From positions 1 through 15,002 of the forward strand of contig JAZDOK010000063.1 in NCBI GenBank assembly GCA_043798715.1: a stretch of 15,002 bases of DNA, read 5' to 3'. A model generated the notes under the pieces. It had not been told where the DNA came from, did not search any database, and saw nothing but the letters and a program-made list of their open reading frames with translations. The position numbers were made by a program, and so were the translations under genes. Below are positions 1-7,469 of this stretch, piece after piece. Source of the stretch: JAZDOK01 sp043798715 (GTDB lineage: Bacteria; Vulcanimicrobiota; JAZDOK01). How positions within the stretch are numbered: the first letter of the stretch is position 1; the number at the start of each line of letters is the position of its first letter.

Positions 1-357
1 AGCCGTCGCATTCAGCGTGCCGACCGACATCTCCAAAGGATTCCCCGAAACGCCGATGTTGCTTTGAGCATTAAGCGTGAGCGTCCCGCCGGTGAAGTTA
101 ACCGCCGCTCCGTTCCCGTCGAGAATCGAACCCGACGTCGAGGTGAGGATGGCCGTCCCTCCAGCGCCGAAGATCACCGCGTTCACCATCACGTCGTCGG
201 TCTCGGTGAGGTACATGGAACCGGTGAAAGCCGTCGCATTCAGCGTGCCGACCGACATCTCCAAAGGATTCCCCGAAACGCCGATGTTGCTTTGAGCATT
301 AAGCGTGAGCGTCCCGCCGGTGAAGTTAACCGCCGCTCCGTTCCCGTCGAGAATCGA
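1..357 (-). repeat. Perfect 129-bp direct repeat (1-129 and 229-357) inside the repeat array
   Basis: Bases 1-129 are identical to 229-357, and the first mismatch is 130 (a) against 358 (g). The period is 228 bp, which keeps frame (76 codons). The match reaches the window edge, so the true repeat may be longer. Other units of the array have clearly diverged, so this pair is a recent duplication or has been homogenised. Confidence 0.9.
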
Positions 358-1195
358 GCCGGCTGTCGTCGAGGTAAGTGTGGCTGTCCCTCCGGAACCG
401 AAAGTCACCGCGTTCACCGTCATGGTGCCCGTAGTATTCGTGATCGTGATGTCCGTTCCGGCCGCGATCGTGCCCAACGTCACCGCATTGGCCTCGGCGA
501 GGTAGATGGAGCCGGTGGAAGCTCCAGCATTGAGCGTAACGACCGACGTCTCCAAAGGATCTTGCGAAGAGCCGATGCTGCCTTGAGCATTAAGCGTGAG
601 CGTCCGGCCGGTGAAGTTAACCGCCGCACCGTTCCCGTCGAGAATCGAACCGGCCGTCGAGGTGAGTATGGCCGTTCCGGAGGAGGAACCGAAGGTCACC
701 GCGTTCACCATCACGTCATCTGTCTCGGCGAGGTACATGGAGCCGCTGGTTGTGGTCGCTGTGGCATTCAGCGTGCCGACCGACATCTCCAAAGGATCCG
801 CCACAGTTCCGATGCTGCCATAAGCAGTAAGCGTGAGCGTCCCGCCGGTGATGTTGAGCGCAGCGGCGTTCCCGTCAACGATGGCTCCAGAGGTCGAAGT
901 CAAAGTAGCCGTTGAACCAGCCCCGAACACCACTGAGTTGACCGTCATGGTGCCCGCGCCATTCGTGATCGCGATGTTAGCTCCGGCCGCGATCGTGCCC
1001 AACGTCACCGCATTGGCCTCGGCAAGGTACATGGAGCCGGTGGTCGCCGTCGCATTCAGCGTGCCCACGGTAAGATCCAGCGGATCCAGAGCCGTCCCGA
1101 TGTCGTTCTGGGCCGCAAGCGTGAGCGTCCCGCCCGTGATGTTAAGCGCCACGCCGTTCCCGTCAACGATGGCGCCAGAAGCCGATGTCAATGAA
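1..1195 (-). repeat. Intragenic tandem repeat array of the exoprotein (76/97/79/96-residue units)
   Basis: Units read at 11-238 (76 codons), 239-529 (97), 530-766 (79) and 767-1054 (96), with a further partial unit to about 1195. Each encodes a version of SILDGNGAAVNFTGGTLTL, then NPLEMSVGTLNATA, then GSMYLAEADD. Long and short units alternate. The long ones carry an extra segment of about 20 residues around VTLGTIAAGxDITITN before the shared MTVNAVTFG. Imperfect beta-helix repeats of this kind are common in large TPS exoproteins. The array continues beyond the left edge. Confidence 0.9.
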
Positions 1196-4100
1196 ACTGT
1201 ACTGTTATTGGCATTTATGAGTTGACTTAATGTCAAGGAACTTCCAGTATTCAATGAGATACTATTACCGCCGCTGGTTATCCCATTGGCGGCTCCAACA
1301 GTTCCAACTATAAGATCATCGGTATCTGTAAAGCTCACCGATCCACTAACATTTCCGGCTATCGTATCAACATCATTACCTGACTGAGCCAATATAAATG
1401 TACCTGCTCCGGTCATAAGCAGTTTAGCTGCAGTCAATAAGCCGTCTGTCTGATTAACTCCGCCAGCAGACGGATTTAATGTGACAGTTCCTGTGCCGGC
1501 GTTTATGTTTCCAGCTATGGTTAACGCACCCCCGGTGTTCAGAGTAACATCTCCGGAGTGGTTATCATCAAAAGTAATTCCGTTATGATTGAGAACACTG
1601 CCAACCGTGAGAGCGCCGGCATTAGTAAATGAAAAATTACCGGCCCCATATATCACCCCAGCCAGAACACTAGCATTATTTGCTTCATTCATAATAATAT
1701 TGTGCGTTGACTCAAGGTGAAGGTTGGCTATTGTAATAGCAGTGCCGGCATCCTGAGTCAGTGTGCCGCCGCTGTCAAGCGATAAAATGTCAGAACCCAC
1801 AGGGGACAACGATGCCCTAATTGTAATATTATTGCTGCACTCGCTTCTTGGGCCGCCGGAAAAAACAATTGCTATCACTGCTGCTGTAATCGTATCAAGC
1901 TCGACAGTAGTCAAACTTAATTCCCCATAAGTCTCACTCCCAACACTTATATTTCTGTCATTGCTAAATGGCATTAAATATGCAGTATTTAATATACCTG
2001 TATTAGAAAGACCTGCATTAGTGGCTCCGCTTAATTCCATATTATCTGCTTCGTAGACTACCACTTGACACCCTTCATGATCGCCGCCCGTAACATTTCC
2101 GTTTACAAATAACGTATTATTACTGCCCTGTGCACGCAAATGAGCTGAAGATTCTCCGGCATCTACATTTCCATTCACAGTTAAACTGCCGTTATTTGTG
2201 ACGAGCTCTATTGGATTGTCTGAAGTGGTTATACCGCTCACGTCTCCAACAGTTCCAACTTCAAGGCTGTTTGCATCGTTATAATTTAATGCTCCATTAA
2301 CATTTGCAGCAATCGTACTAACATTATTTCCCTGAGATAAAGTAAAATTTCCGGCTCCCGTAAGAAGTAAATTATCTGCAATTATTGATCCACCTGAATC
2401 CTGATTTACTCCCCCTGAGGCCGGATTTAATGTGACAGTTCCTGTGCCGGCATTTATGGCGCCGCTGATCGTCACGCCCCCCGCAGTCGTCGCGATGTTG
2501 ATAGACCCGCCGGCGCCGGTTGTACCGTAGTCGGTGGAGCCGCCGAGCGATGAAACGGAGGCGCTGACCGCCACGGCGTTCGCAGCCGTGATGCTGATTG
2601 CCCCGCCGGTGCCGCCGGACCAGTACAGGGAGTGGCCGCCGCTTGTAGCAATGGCACCGCCGATTTCCACGTTCCCCGCAGCTGCAATGTTGACCGCCCC
2701 GCCGACGCCGCCGTTACTGAAGTTTTCGCTCATGCTATTGCCGCCGCTCGCGGTAATGGCGTTGCCGATCGTAACATCCCCCGCAGTCGTCTCGATGCTG
2801 ACAGCCCCGCCGGTGCCGCCAGAGGCGTTATCGGAGGAGGCGCCGCTCGTAGTAATTGCTGCGCCAACAGCGATCGCGCCGGTGTGATTTAAAGCGACCG
2901 CCCCGCCGGCGCCGCCGGGTGTGCCGCTGGTGGTGGTGACAGTGCCTGTGCCGGTGCTGCTAAAGTCAACGCCGCTGGAGGTAAAGTTCCCGCCGTTTAA
3001 CGTTATTGGCGCATTCACATATACTGACCCACTGCCGGGATTGGCCGTCAGGGTGAGACCTCCCCCAGCGACCCCGCCAGTCCCATCAATCGCCGTATCC
3101 ACCGTGATGTTGCCTGCTTCAGTATTGGAACTGGTCGTACTGACCGTGACGTTGGTGCCCGCACTCAGGACGGAGTTGATGGCACTGACGGCAATAGTGC
3201 AGGAATCGTAGGTGCCACTGGGGAGCCAATCAGGATCGCCGGACATATTATTGGTGGCATCGGTAATCGTCACATTGGACGGGTCCAGAAGCCAGATGCC
3301 TCCCCGGCCATTTTCCGCGGAGGCATCCACCTTGCCGTTTAAGACTATGTTGCCATGCGTCGAAGTCTCTATCAATCCGCCGTTTGAATTCTCACCGATT
3401 CCACGGGCCTCAATGTTCGATGAAGGAGTCAGGACCGTCGCCTGCGTCGAATGAACCGTGACCGTTCCTGCATCCCGCCCGGGAGCGCCGTTGGCCTGGA
3501 TGCTCCCGCTGTTTACCGCCGTGCCCTCGGAATGCACCAGTACCACCTGTCCGTCCTGCTCTATGACCTGCCCGGCTTCCACCAGACCCTGGTGATTCAC
3601 CACGTCCCTGAGGACGTCCGCGCAGGCATCGGTGCTCATGACGACGTTCCCGGTGGGGCCATTGTTGGAAGGCAGGGAGAAGTTCACCAGCCCCTGCCCG
3701 TCGAAGTTCACCGTCGCCTGAGAAGCGCCGCCCAAAACCACGTGGCCCAGGTTAGCCACGATTGTTCCCTCGTTATTCACCAGAGGAGCCACCAGAACGA
3801 CAAAGCCGCCGTCGGCGGCTTTGATCTGCCCCTTGTTCACCACGAACGAGAGCGCCTTTGCCGGATCCTGGAGCAATGCGTAATTGCCGTCCAGGAAATC
3901 CTGGTCTTTCATGTTGAGAGTGGAGGCCATCAGGCCTCCCACGTCCACCTTTGACTGAGGGCCGAAGAGGATGCCGTTGGGGTTGATGATGAAGATGCGC
4001 CCGTTGGCCTGAAGCGACCCCAGGATCACGGAAGGATCAACTCCCGTCACCCGGTTCAAGGCCGCCGACAATTCATTGGGCTGGAGGTAGCGCACCAGCT

Positions 4101-4314
4101 CGTTTAAGCCGATGCCGTAGCGCTCCCAGTTGATGATCACCCGGTCGGTGAACTGGGTGATGTTGGTGACGCCGGGCATCGCCTGATCAATGGCGGCGTT
4201 GCCTGAAGTCACCGTGCCCCCCTGCGGCTCGGCCACGGCTGTCATAGGCCAGAAAACCATTAAAACCATCACAAAAATTGAAATAAACGTGAGAGATAAT
4301 TTCCTGATGCTCAT
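1..4314 (-). CDS. Filamentous-haemagglutinin-like TPS exoprotein (TpsA type), N-terminal 1438 residues, runs off left edge
   Basis: The frame is open on the minus strand from an ATG at 4314 to the window edge, with no stop or frameshift when read through. A purine-rich GGGGGTGGG lies just upstream of the start. Residues 1-28 form a Sec signal peptide: MSIRK, then a hydrophobic stretch, then AVA before EPQGG. Residues about 45-135 match the TPS/haemagglutination-activity domain, with NRVTG at 87-91 and ANGRIFIINPNGILFG at 103-118. GFVVLVAP (170-177) and GIWLLDPSNVTI (339-350) are also typical of the family. Then come Gly-rich repeats (about 465-620), an Asn/Thr-rich AT-rich part (about 622-1040) and 76-97 residue repeats to the edge. 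These repeats fit a right-handed beta-helix. Family members are secreted through a TpsB outer-membrane pore and act in adhesion, biofilm or contact inhibition. No tpsB is visible, so it may lie to the left. The C-terminus and function of this protein are unknown. Family call sure; role not. Confidence 0.93.
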   Translation of the reverse strand, partial: MSIRKLSLTFISIFVMVLMVFWPMTAVAEPQGGTVTSGNAAIDQAMPGVTNITQFTDRVIINWERYGIGLNELVRYLQPNELSAALNRVTGVDPSVILGSLQANGRIFIINPNGILFGPQSKVDVGGLMASTLNMKDQDFLDGNYALLQDPAKALSFVVNKGQIKAADGGFVVLVAPLVNNEGTIVANLGHVVLGGASQATVNFDGQGLVNFSLPSNNGPTGNVVMSTDACADVLRDVVNHQGLVEAGQVIEQDGQVVLVHSEGTAVNSGSIQANGAPGRDAGTVTVHSTQATVLTPSSNIEARGIGENSNGGLIETSTHGNIVLNGKVDASAENGRGGIWLLDPSNVTITDATNNMSGDPDWLPSGTYDSCTIAVSAINSVLSAGTNVTVSTTSSNTEAGNITVDTAIDGTGGVAGGGLTLTANPGSGSVYVNAPITLNGGNFTSSGVDFSSTGTGTVTTTSGTPGGAGGAVALNHTGAIAVGAAITTSGASSDNASGGTGGAVSIETTAGDVTIGNAITASGGNSMSENFSNGGVGGAVNIAAAGNVEIGGAIATSGGHSLYWSGGTGGAISITAANAVAVSASVSSLGGSTDYGTTGAGGSINIATTAGGVTISGAINAGTGTVTLNPASGGVNQDSGGSIIADNLLLTGAGNFTLSQGNNVSTIAANVNGALNYNDANSLEVGTVGDVSGITTSDNPIELVTNNGSLTVNGNVDAGESSAHLRAQGSNNTLFVNGNVTGGDHEGCQVVVYEADNMELSGATNAGLSNTGILNTAYLMPFSNDRNISVGSETYGELSLTTVELDTITAAVIAIVFSGGPRSECSNNITIRASLSPVGSDILSLDSGGTLTQDAGTAITIANLHLESTHNIIMNEANNASVLAGVIYGAGNFSFTNAGALTVGSVLNHNGITFDDNHSGDVTLNTGGALTIAGNINAGTGTVTLNPSAGGVNQTDGLLTAAKLLMTGAGTFILAQSGNDVDTIAGNVSGSVSFTDTDDLIVGTVGAANGITSGGNSISLNTGSSLTLSQLINANNSTVSLTSASGAIVDGNGVALNITGGTLTLAAQNDIGTALDPLDLTVGTLNATATTGSMYLAEANAVTLGTIAAGANIAITNGAGTMTVNSVVFGAGSTATLTSTSGAIVDGNAAALNITGGTLTLTAYGSIGTVADPLEMSVGTLNATATTTSGSMYLAETDDVMVNAVTFGSSSGTAILTSTAGSILDGNGAAVNFTGRTLTLNAQGSIGSSQDPLETSVVTLNAGASTGSIYLAEANAVTLGTIAAGTDITITNTTGTMTVNAVTFGSGGTATLTSTTAGSILDGNGAAVNFTGGTLTLNAQSNIGVSGNPLEMSVGTLNATAFTGSMYLTETDDVMVNAVIFGAGGTAILTSTSGSILDGNGAAVNFTGGTLTLNAQSNIGVSGNPLEMSVGTLNATA
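1252..1503 (-). repeat. 84-residue module, copy B, in the AT-rich part of the exoprotein
   Basis: This segment encodes NAGTGTVTLNPSAGGVNQ through NSISL. It aligns without length change to the module at 2203-2454: TGAGxFxLxQ, DVDTIAGNV/NVSTIAANV and VGTVGxxxGIT are shared. The copies are 951 bp (317 codons) apart. A 30-bp stretch at 1471-1500 is identical to 2422-2451. Confidence 0.8.
2203..2454 (-). repeat. 84-residue module, copy A, at the N-terminal edge of the AT-rich part of the exoprotein
   Basis: This segment encodes NAGTGTVTLNPASGGVNQ through NPIEL and is the same length as the copy at 1252-1503. The exact 30-bp match (2422-2451) lies at the boundary where composition changes from about 40% GC (1200-2450) to over 60% GC (2455-2920). 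Confidence 0.8.
2452..2916 (-). repeat. Gly-rich 32-36 residue repeats of the exoprotein
   Basis: About five imperfect copies of a unit reading GGTGGAVxI, then AGxVxIGxAI, then SGG can be read. Example starts are GGAGGAVALN, GGTGGAVSIE, GGVGGAVNIA and GGTGGAISIT, followed by GAGGSINIA. This is a low-complexity, GC-rich, beta-helix-like block that separates the N-terminal secretion region from the AT-rich block. Confidence 0.8.
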
Positions 4315-4340
4315 AGCCCACCCCCTGTTTTTTATTCCCC

Positions 4341-4368
4341 TAAAAAATAAGTGGCCACAAGGGGCCAC
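4341..4368 (-). terminator. Rho-independent terminator or attenuator between the PLD-like gene and the exoprotein gene
   Basis: Read on the minus strand, the stem GTGGCC (4368-4363), a 6-nt loop and GGCCAC (4356-4351) are followed by TTATTTTTTA (4350-4341). It lies about 90 bp after the PLD-like stop codon and fits termination of that operon. Only 26 nt separate it from the exoprotein start codon, too few for a complete promoter. Exoprotein transcription must therefore start upstream and pass the hairpin, or use an unrecognised arrangement. The 6-bp stem is short. Confidence 0.5.
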
Positions 4369-4457
4369 GAAAAACCCGATATCAGAGCAACACTTACAGC
4401 GGGATCTTCCCTTATTTGCTCGATCCTTCCGTAATGAGCCAACATAAATCCGGTTAT

Positions 4458-6935
4458 TTATTCTGCGATCTGCCAGTTCAGGTCCACCGGGATGGTATCG
4501 TCCGGGTTGGAAGGAGATTCGGCCGGCTTGGGCAGGGGAATCTTCCTGTCATCCACCTGGATGAAATCCTCCTTGATGGAAGCCGGATCTTTTGAAGTCC
4601 ATTCAATGAGACTTTTGCCCGCGGGCAGGCTGTTCATGGCGGCCACCAGTTTTGCATGGGCCGCCTTGGCCGCGTCCGGTTTGAATTTCAGGCCGTAGAA
4701 GGCTGAAATCCGGGCGATATCCTTGACTGGATCGAGCTTGGCGATGTCCTCCAGGGTCTTGTTGTAGATTTTCAACTCTTCCTTGATGGTGCTGCGGTGG
4801 GGATCCGAGCAGTCGGGGTTTCCGACGGCAAATTCCACTGCCACGCCGTACCTGGCCCGGTTTTTCAGGATGTCCAGCATCAAGCGATCGCCCGGGAAGG
4901 AGAGTTCCTGGCGCTCGACGCGGGCGGTCTTCTGCACCTGGTCGACTGAGGCGGTGAAGAAGTGCTCGGTGATGGCCTTCTCCCCTATGTGAAGCATCTG
5001 CGGATGATCAACGATCATTCCAAAGCCGCGGGTCTCATCGAGGGATGCCTTGGTCAGCGTATGGCTGCCGACATAGGCTTTCTTGCCATCTATATCTATT
5101 ACATTATCCTTCATGGCCTGGAAGCTCAACTGTTCCACCTCGGCCCCGGCGGCTCTAAGGTCGTCCAGGACTTTCTTCTGCCAGTCGGGCAATTTCTCGT
5201 TGTCGGCCACGGCGATGTGAACCGGAATCCCGGCCTTGGCCTTGGCCTTCAGGATCGCCGTCATCTGCCCGTCGCTTACCTGCGCCGTCTCGATATTGAT
5301 TGACTTCTGGGCCTCCTGCAGCAGGGACGCCAGCTTCGTCCGGGCGTTCTCGGGGCTCATAACCACTCCGGGGGAACTAATCTTGCCGGCAGCGCTCCCG
5401 CTCCAGTCAGAGGCCAGCACGCCGGCCACTTCCTTAACTTCAGCGGGGTCAATGTTGATTACGCCGAAATTGATATTGCTGGTGGAAGCCGCATAGGTAA
5501 GGCTGTCCGATGCGGAGAGGACCTGCTTGTCGTCTACCAGCATGACCGTCCCCTGGACGCCCTTGCTCACCGGATCGGTCCACTTGACTTCCACCCCTCC
5601 TGCTTTCAGCGTCTCGGCTGTCTTGATATTAAAGTCGCAGTTGGGATCCCAGGGCATGGGGTTCTTGGGCATGAGGACCTGGACTTTGACGCCTTTCTTG
5701 GCGGCCGCGGTGAGGGCGCCGATGGTGGGCTTGTCGGTAAAGATATTGGTCTCCACGACAACGGATTTTTCAGCCAGGCGGGCGGCCATGGACATTGAGG
5801 AGCAGACCGAGTAGTTGTCGGTGATGAGCTGTTTGGACGGGATCTCGTAGCCCTTGGGCGAATAATCGTCAAAGATTTTTCCTATCTGCTTTCCGCTGTC
5901 CGTGAAAATGAAGCCCATCTCGCGGTTCTTGTCCAGGCCGGCATTGGTGAAATTCTGAGAGCCGATGAAGCTCAGGTCATCTCTGGTATCGCTGTCGGCG
6001 TTGTCCACCGTTATGGCCTTGGCATGGACATAGGGGGTCTCCAGGTAGCGAATCTTCGCTCCGTGGGTCGCCAGGAAGGCGGCCGCCTCCATGTTGCGCT
6101 GGACGACGCCGGGATCGGTGAGAAGGATCTCGGTGGAGACACCCTGCTTCACCTTGTCATTGATGACGCCGATGAGGTCGCGGTCGGTCAGGGACTGCTG
6201 GATAATCTGTATGTTCTTCCCGGCCCCCTGGATGAGGCCGGAGATTTTTTCCCGCGCGTTTTCAGGGCTGACGACGAGGCCGGTGTCCGAAAGAGGCGGG
6301 AGCGGCGTACGGTCCCAGTCCGAGTTGAAAACCTGCTCCACCTGGTCCACCACCTGGGGATTCTTTACAACGATGGCCCCGATGTCCAGATAAGAATGGA
6401 GATTGGAGGCATTGAAGTTGCCGGTCAGGATTATGGATTCCTTTCCATCAATGGTCATGGTTTTTTCGTGGGTAACCCGATCCTTGCTGAACTCGGGATT
6501 GTCGGGCTTGTACTGGGCTCCCGCCTTGACCAGCTCATCGATCGTCTTCTGGCTGGGGTTGGGGACCCCCGGTTCCCAGAACATGGGATCGTCCTCGACC
6601 ATGAGGCGCACGTCCACGCCGCGGGCCAGGGCCTTCTTGAGAGCCGAGGTCAGCTCCGGGGCCGAGGGTGTGAACTTGTATATTTTAATATCAATCTTAT
6701 CCTTCGCCCCGTTGATGGCGTCGGTCATCGCCTTGATCCCGCCGTCTTTCATGACAAAAATCTCCGGGGGGGCCCCTGCCGCCGAAGCGCCGATCTCAGC
6801 TTTGTCAAGGGGAGCGGCCGCCGGCTCGCCCGCCTTTTCATGAGGTTTTTGCTGGCGCTTGGCCGGTTGGGTCGCCGCGATGCTGGTGGAACCGATCTTG
6901 AGAGGGGAATTTCCGTCAATGATCATGTTTATCAT
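4458..6935 (-). CDS. Four-lobed phospholipase-D-like (HKD) protein, 825 aa
   Basis: The protein has two tandem bi-lobed PLD units. Lobes 1 and 2 (about residues 58-360) carry complete HxKx4D motifs: H156-K158-D163, followed by GNFN, and H304-K306-D311, followed by GSQNFT. In the family these two motifs form one active site with a phospho-histidine intermediate, cleaving phosphodiester bonds of lipids or nucleic acids. Lobes 3 and 4 (about 380-665) are degenerate. The first reads Q461-T463-D468 and the second A607-K609-D614, so the catalytic His is missing from both. SPENAR recurs at 223-228 and 527-532, which supports origin by internal duplication. Residues 670-825 match nothing I recognise. 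There is no signal peptide or membrane segment; residues 15-57 are a Pro/Ala/Lys-rich linker. The Met at 6926 (residue 4) is better spaced from the AGGAAAGG ribosome site and may be the true start. The gene overlaps the upstream 113-aa gene. Substrate unknown. Confidence 0.9.
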   Translation of the reverse strand: MINMIIDGNSPLKIGSTSIAATQPAKRQQKPHEKAGEPAAAPLDKAEIGASAAGAPPEIFVMKDGGIKAMTDAINGAKDKIDIKIYKFTPSAPELTSALKKALARGVDVRLMVEDDPMFWEPGVPNPSQKTIDELVKAGAQYKPDNPEFSKDRVTHEKTMTIDGKESIILTGNFNASNLHSYLDIGAIVVKNPQVVDQVEQVFNSDWDRTPLPPLSDTGLVVSPENAREKISGLIQGAGKNIQIIQQSLTDRDLIGVINDKVKQGVSTEILLTDPGVVQRNMEAAAFLATHGAKIRYLETPYVHAKAITVDNADSDTRDDLSFIGSQNFTNAGLDKNREMGFIFTDSGKQIGKIFDDYSPKGYEIPSKQLITDNYSVCSSMSMAARLAEKSVVVETNIFTDKPTIGALTAAAKKGVKVQVLMPKNPMPWDPNCDFNIKTAETLKAGGVEVKWTDPVSKGVQGTVMLVDDKQVLSASDSLTYAASTSNINFGVINIDPAEVKEVAGVLASDWSGSAAGKISSPGVVMSPENARTKLASLLQEAQKSINIETAQVSDGQMTAILKAKAKAGIPVHIAVADNEKLPDWQKKVLDDLRAAGAEVEQLSFQAMKDNVIDIDGKKAYVGSHTLTKASLDETRGFGMIVDHPQMLHIGEKAITEHFFTASVDQVQKTARVERQELSFPGDRLMLDILKNRARYGVAVEFAVGNPDCSDPHRSTIKEELKIYNKTLEDIAKLDPVKDIARISAFYGLKFKPDAAKAAHAKLVAAMNSLPAGKSLIEWTSKDPASIKEDFIQVDDRKIPLPKPAESPSNPDDTIPVDLNWQIAE

Positions 6936-7257
6936 CCTTTCCTGCGATCCCGGGGAGTTTTTGAAGAAGGGTCACCAATTCTTCCGTTGCGGACAGCCCA
7001 CAGAGGATGTTTACGATCGTCCTCTTCTGGCGATCCAGAGAGAGTTCTTTCCCGTCGAGGTTTTCCGTCGAAGAACTCTGGGAGAGCAGCTTGGAGTACT
7101 GATAGCGCATCTTTCCGTCCGGGTTGATATACACCTGTTCGTTGGTGGAAGCGGCCTCGTCTTCCCGGATCCCCTCGACGACGTCATAGACCACCGTCTC
7201 GTACCCGGCCTCTTCCAGTATGGCCGCTATTCCCTCCGGGTCATAATGCCAAGCCAT
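6916..7257 (-). CDS. Hypothetical 113-aa protein, first gene of the PLD-like operon
   Basis: The start codon at 7257 has a strong GGAGGAGG ribosome site with 6-nt spacing, and an extended -10 promoter lies 20-30 bp further up. The product is acidic, soluble and without a signal peptide. It begins MAWHYDPEGIAAILEEAGYE and ends in a polar KDDKHDH tail. The middle (NEQVYINPDGKMRYQYSKLL) reads like paired beta strands and the C-terminal half looks helical (SATEELVTLLQKL). I do not recognise a family. Its TGA at 6918-6916 lies inside the start of the PLD-like gene, so the two are probably translationally coupled. A partner, regulator or immunity-like role for the PLD-like protein is possible, but nothing in the sequence shows it. 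Confidence 0.78.
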   Translation of the reverse strand: MAWHYDPEGIAAILEEAGYETVVYDVVEGIREDEAASTNEQVYINPDGKMRYQYSKLLSQSSSTENLDGKELSLDRQKRTIVNILCGLSATEELVTLLQKLPGIAGKDDKHDH

Positions 7258-7282
7258 TCAGCGCCTCCTCCATGCTTTCCCT

Positions 7283-7311
7283 ATTATATCACGAAAGCTC
7301 CGGCAAATTCA
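7283..7311 (-). promoter_or_regulatory. Extended -10 promoter for the 113-aa/PLD-like operon
   Basis: On the minus strand TGATATAAT (7291-7283) is a perfect extended -10 element. The -35 at 17-bp spacing is weak (TGAATT, 7311-7306). Transcription would start near 7276, leaving a leader of about 20 nt to the ATG at 7257. The 12-bp string TCGTGATATAAT is identical to that in the divergent promoter at 7418-7429. Confidence 0.7.
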
Positions 7312-7330
7312 CCTGTTTTTGGAAAGGGAT

Positions 7331-7351
7331 ATGTTAATTTTTTGTTAACAT
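7331..7351. promoter_or_regulatory. 21-bp palindrome in the divergent control region, candidate operator
   Basis: ATGTTAA (7331-7337), a 7-nt T-rich spacer and TTAACAT (7345-7351) form a perfect inverted repeat. It lies between the two divergent promoters, upstream of both -35 regions, where an activator or repressor dimer could act on both genes. There is no run of T after the second arm on either strand long enough for a good terminator. The regulator is unknown. Confidence 0.4.
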
Positions 7352-7400
7352 TTGGGCATCGCTCTTCCGGAAAAGATTCGGATTTCTGCGAGCGACTCCT

Positions 7401-7429
7401 TTACTCTTCCGAAGTTGTCGTGATATAAT
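7401..7429 (+). promoter_or_regulatory. Extended -10 promoter for the coiled-coil/transpeptidase-like gene
   Basis: TGATATAAT at 7421-7429 is an extended -10 element. TTACTC at 7401-7406 is a poor -35 at 17-bp spacing. Transcription would start near 7436, giving a leader of about 34 nt to the ATG at 7470. It shares TCGTGATATAAT with the promoter facing the other way. Confidence 0.65.
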
Positions 7430-7469
7430 TCTAAGAGAATACTTGTTATCCTGCAAGGAGGGAACTACA

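Noticed and set aside
64..915. Long plus-strand ORF of 283 codons with repeated IKRERPAGEVNRR segments
   Set aside because: It is antisense to the exoprotein repeat array; its periodicity merely mirrors the 76-97 codon repeats of the real minus-strand gene.
2472..2887. Several overlapping ORFs on both strands in the GC-rich block
   Set aside because: All except the exoprotein frame are by-products of Gly/Ala-rich repeats with few stop codons.
6024..7127. Plus-strand ORF of 367 codons
   Set aside because: Antisense shadow of the PLD-like gene, whose HKD motifs and ribosome site show the minus strand is coding.
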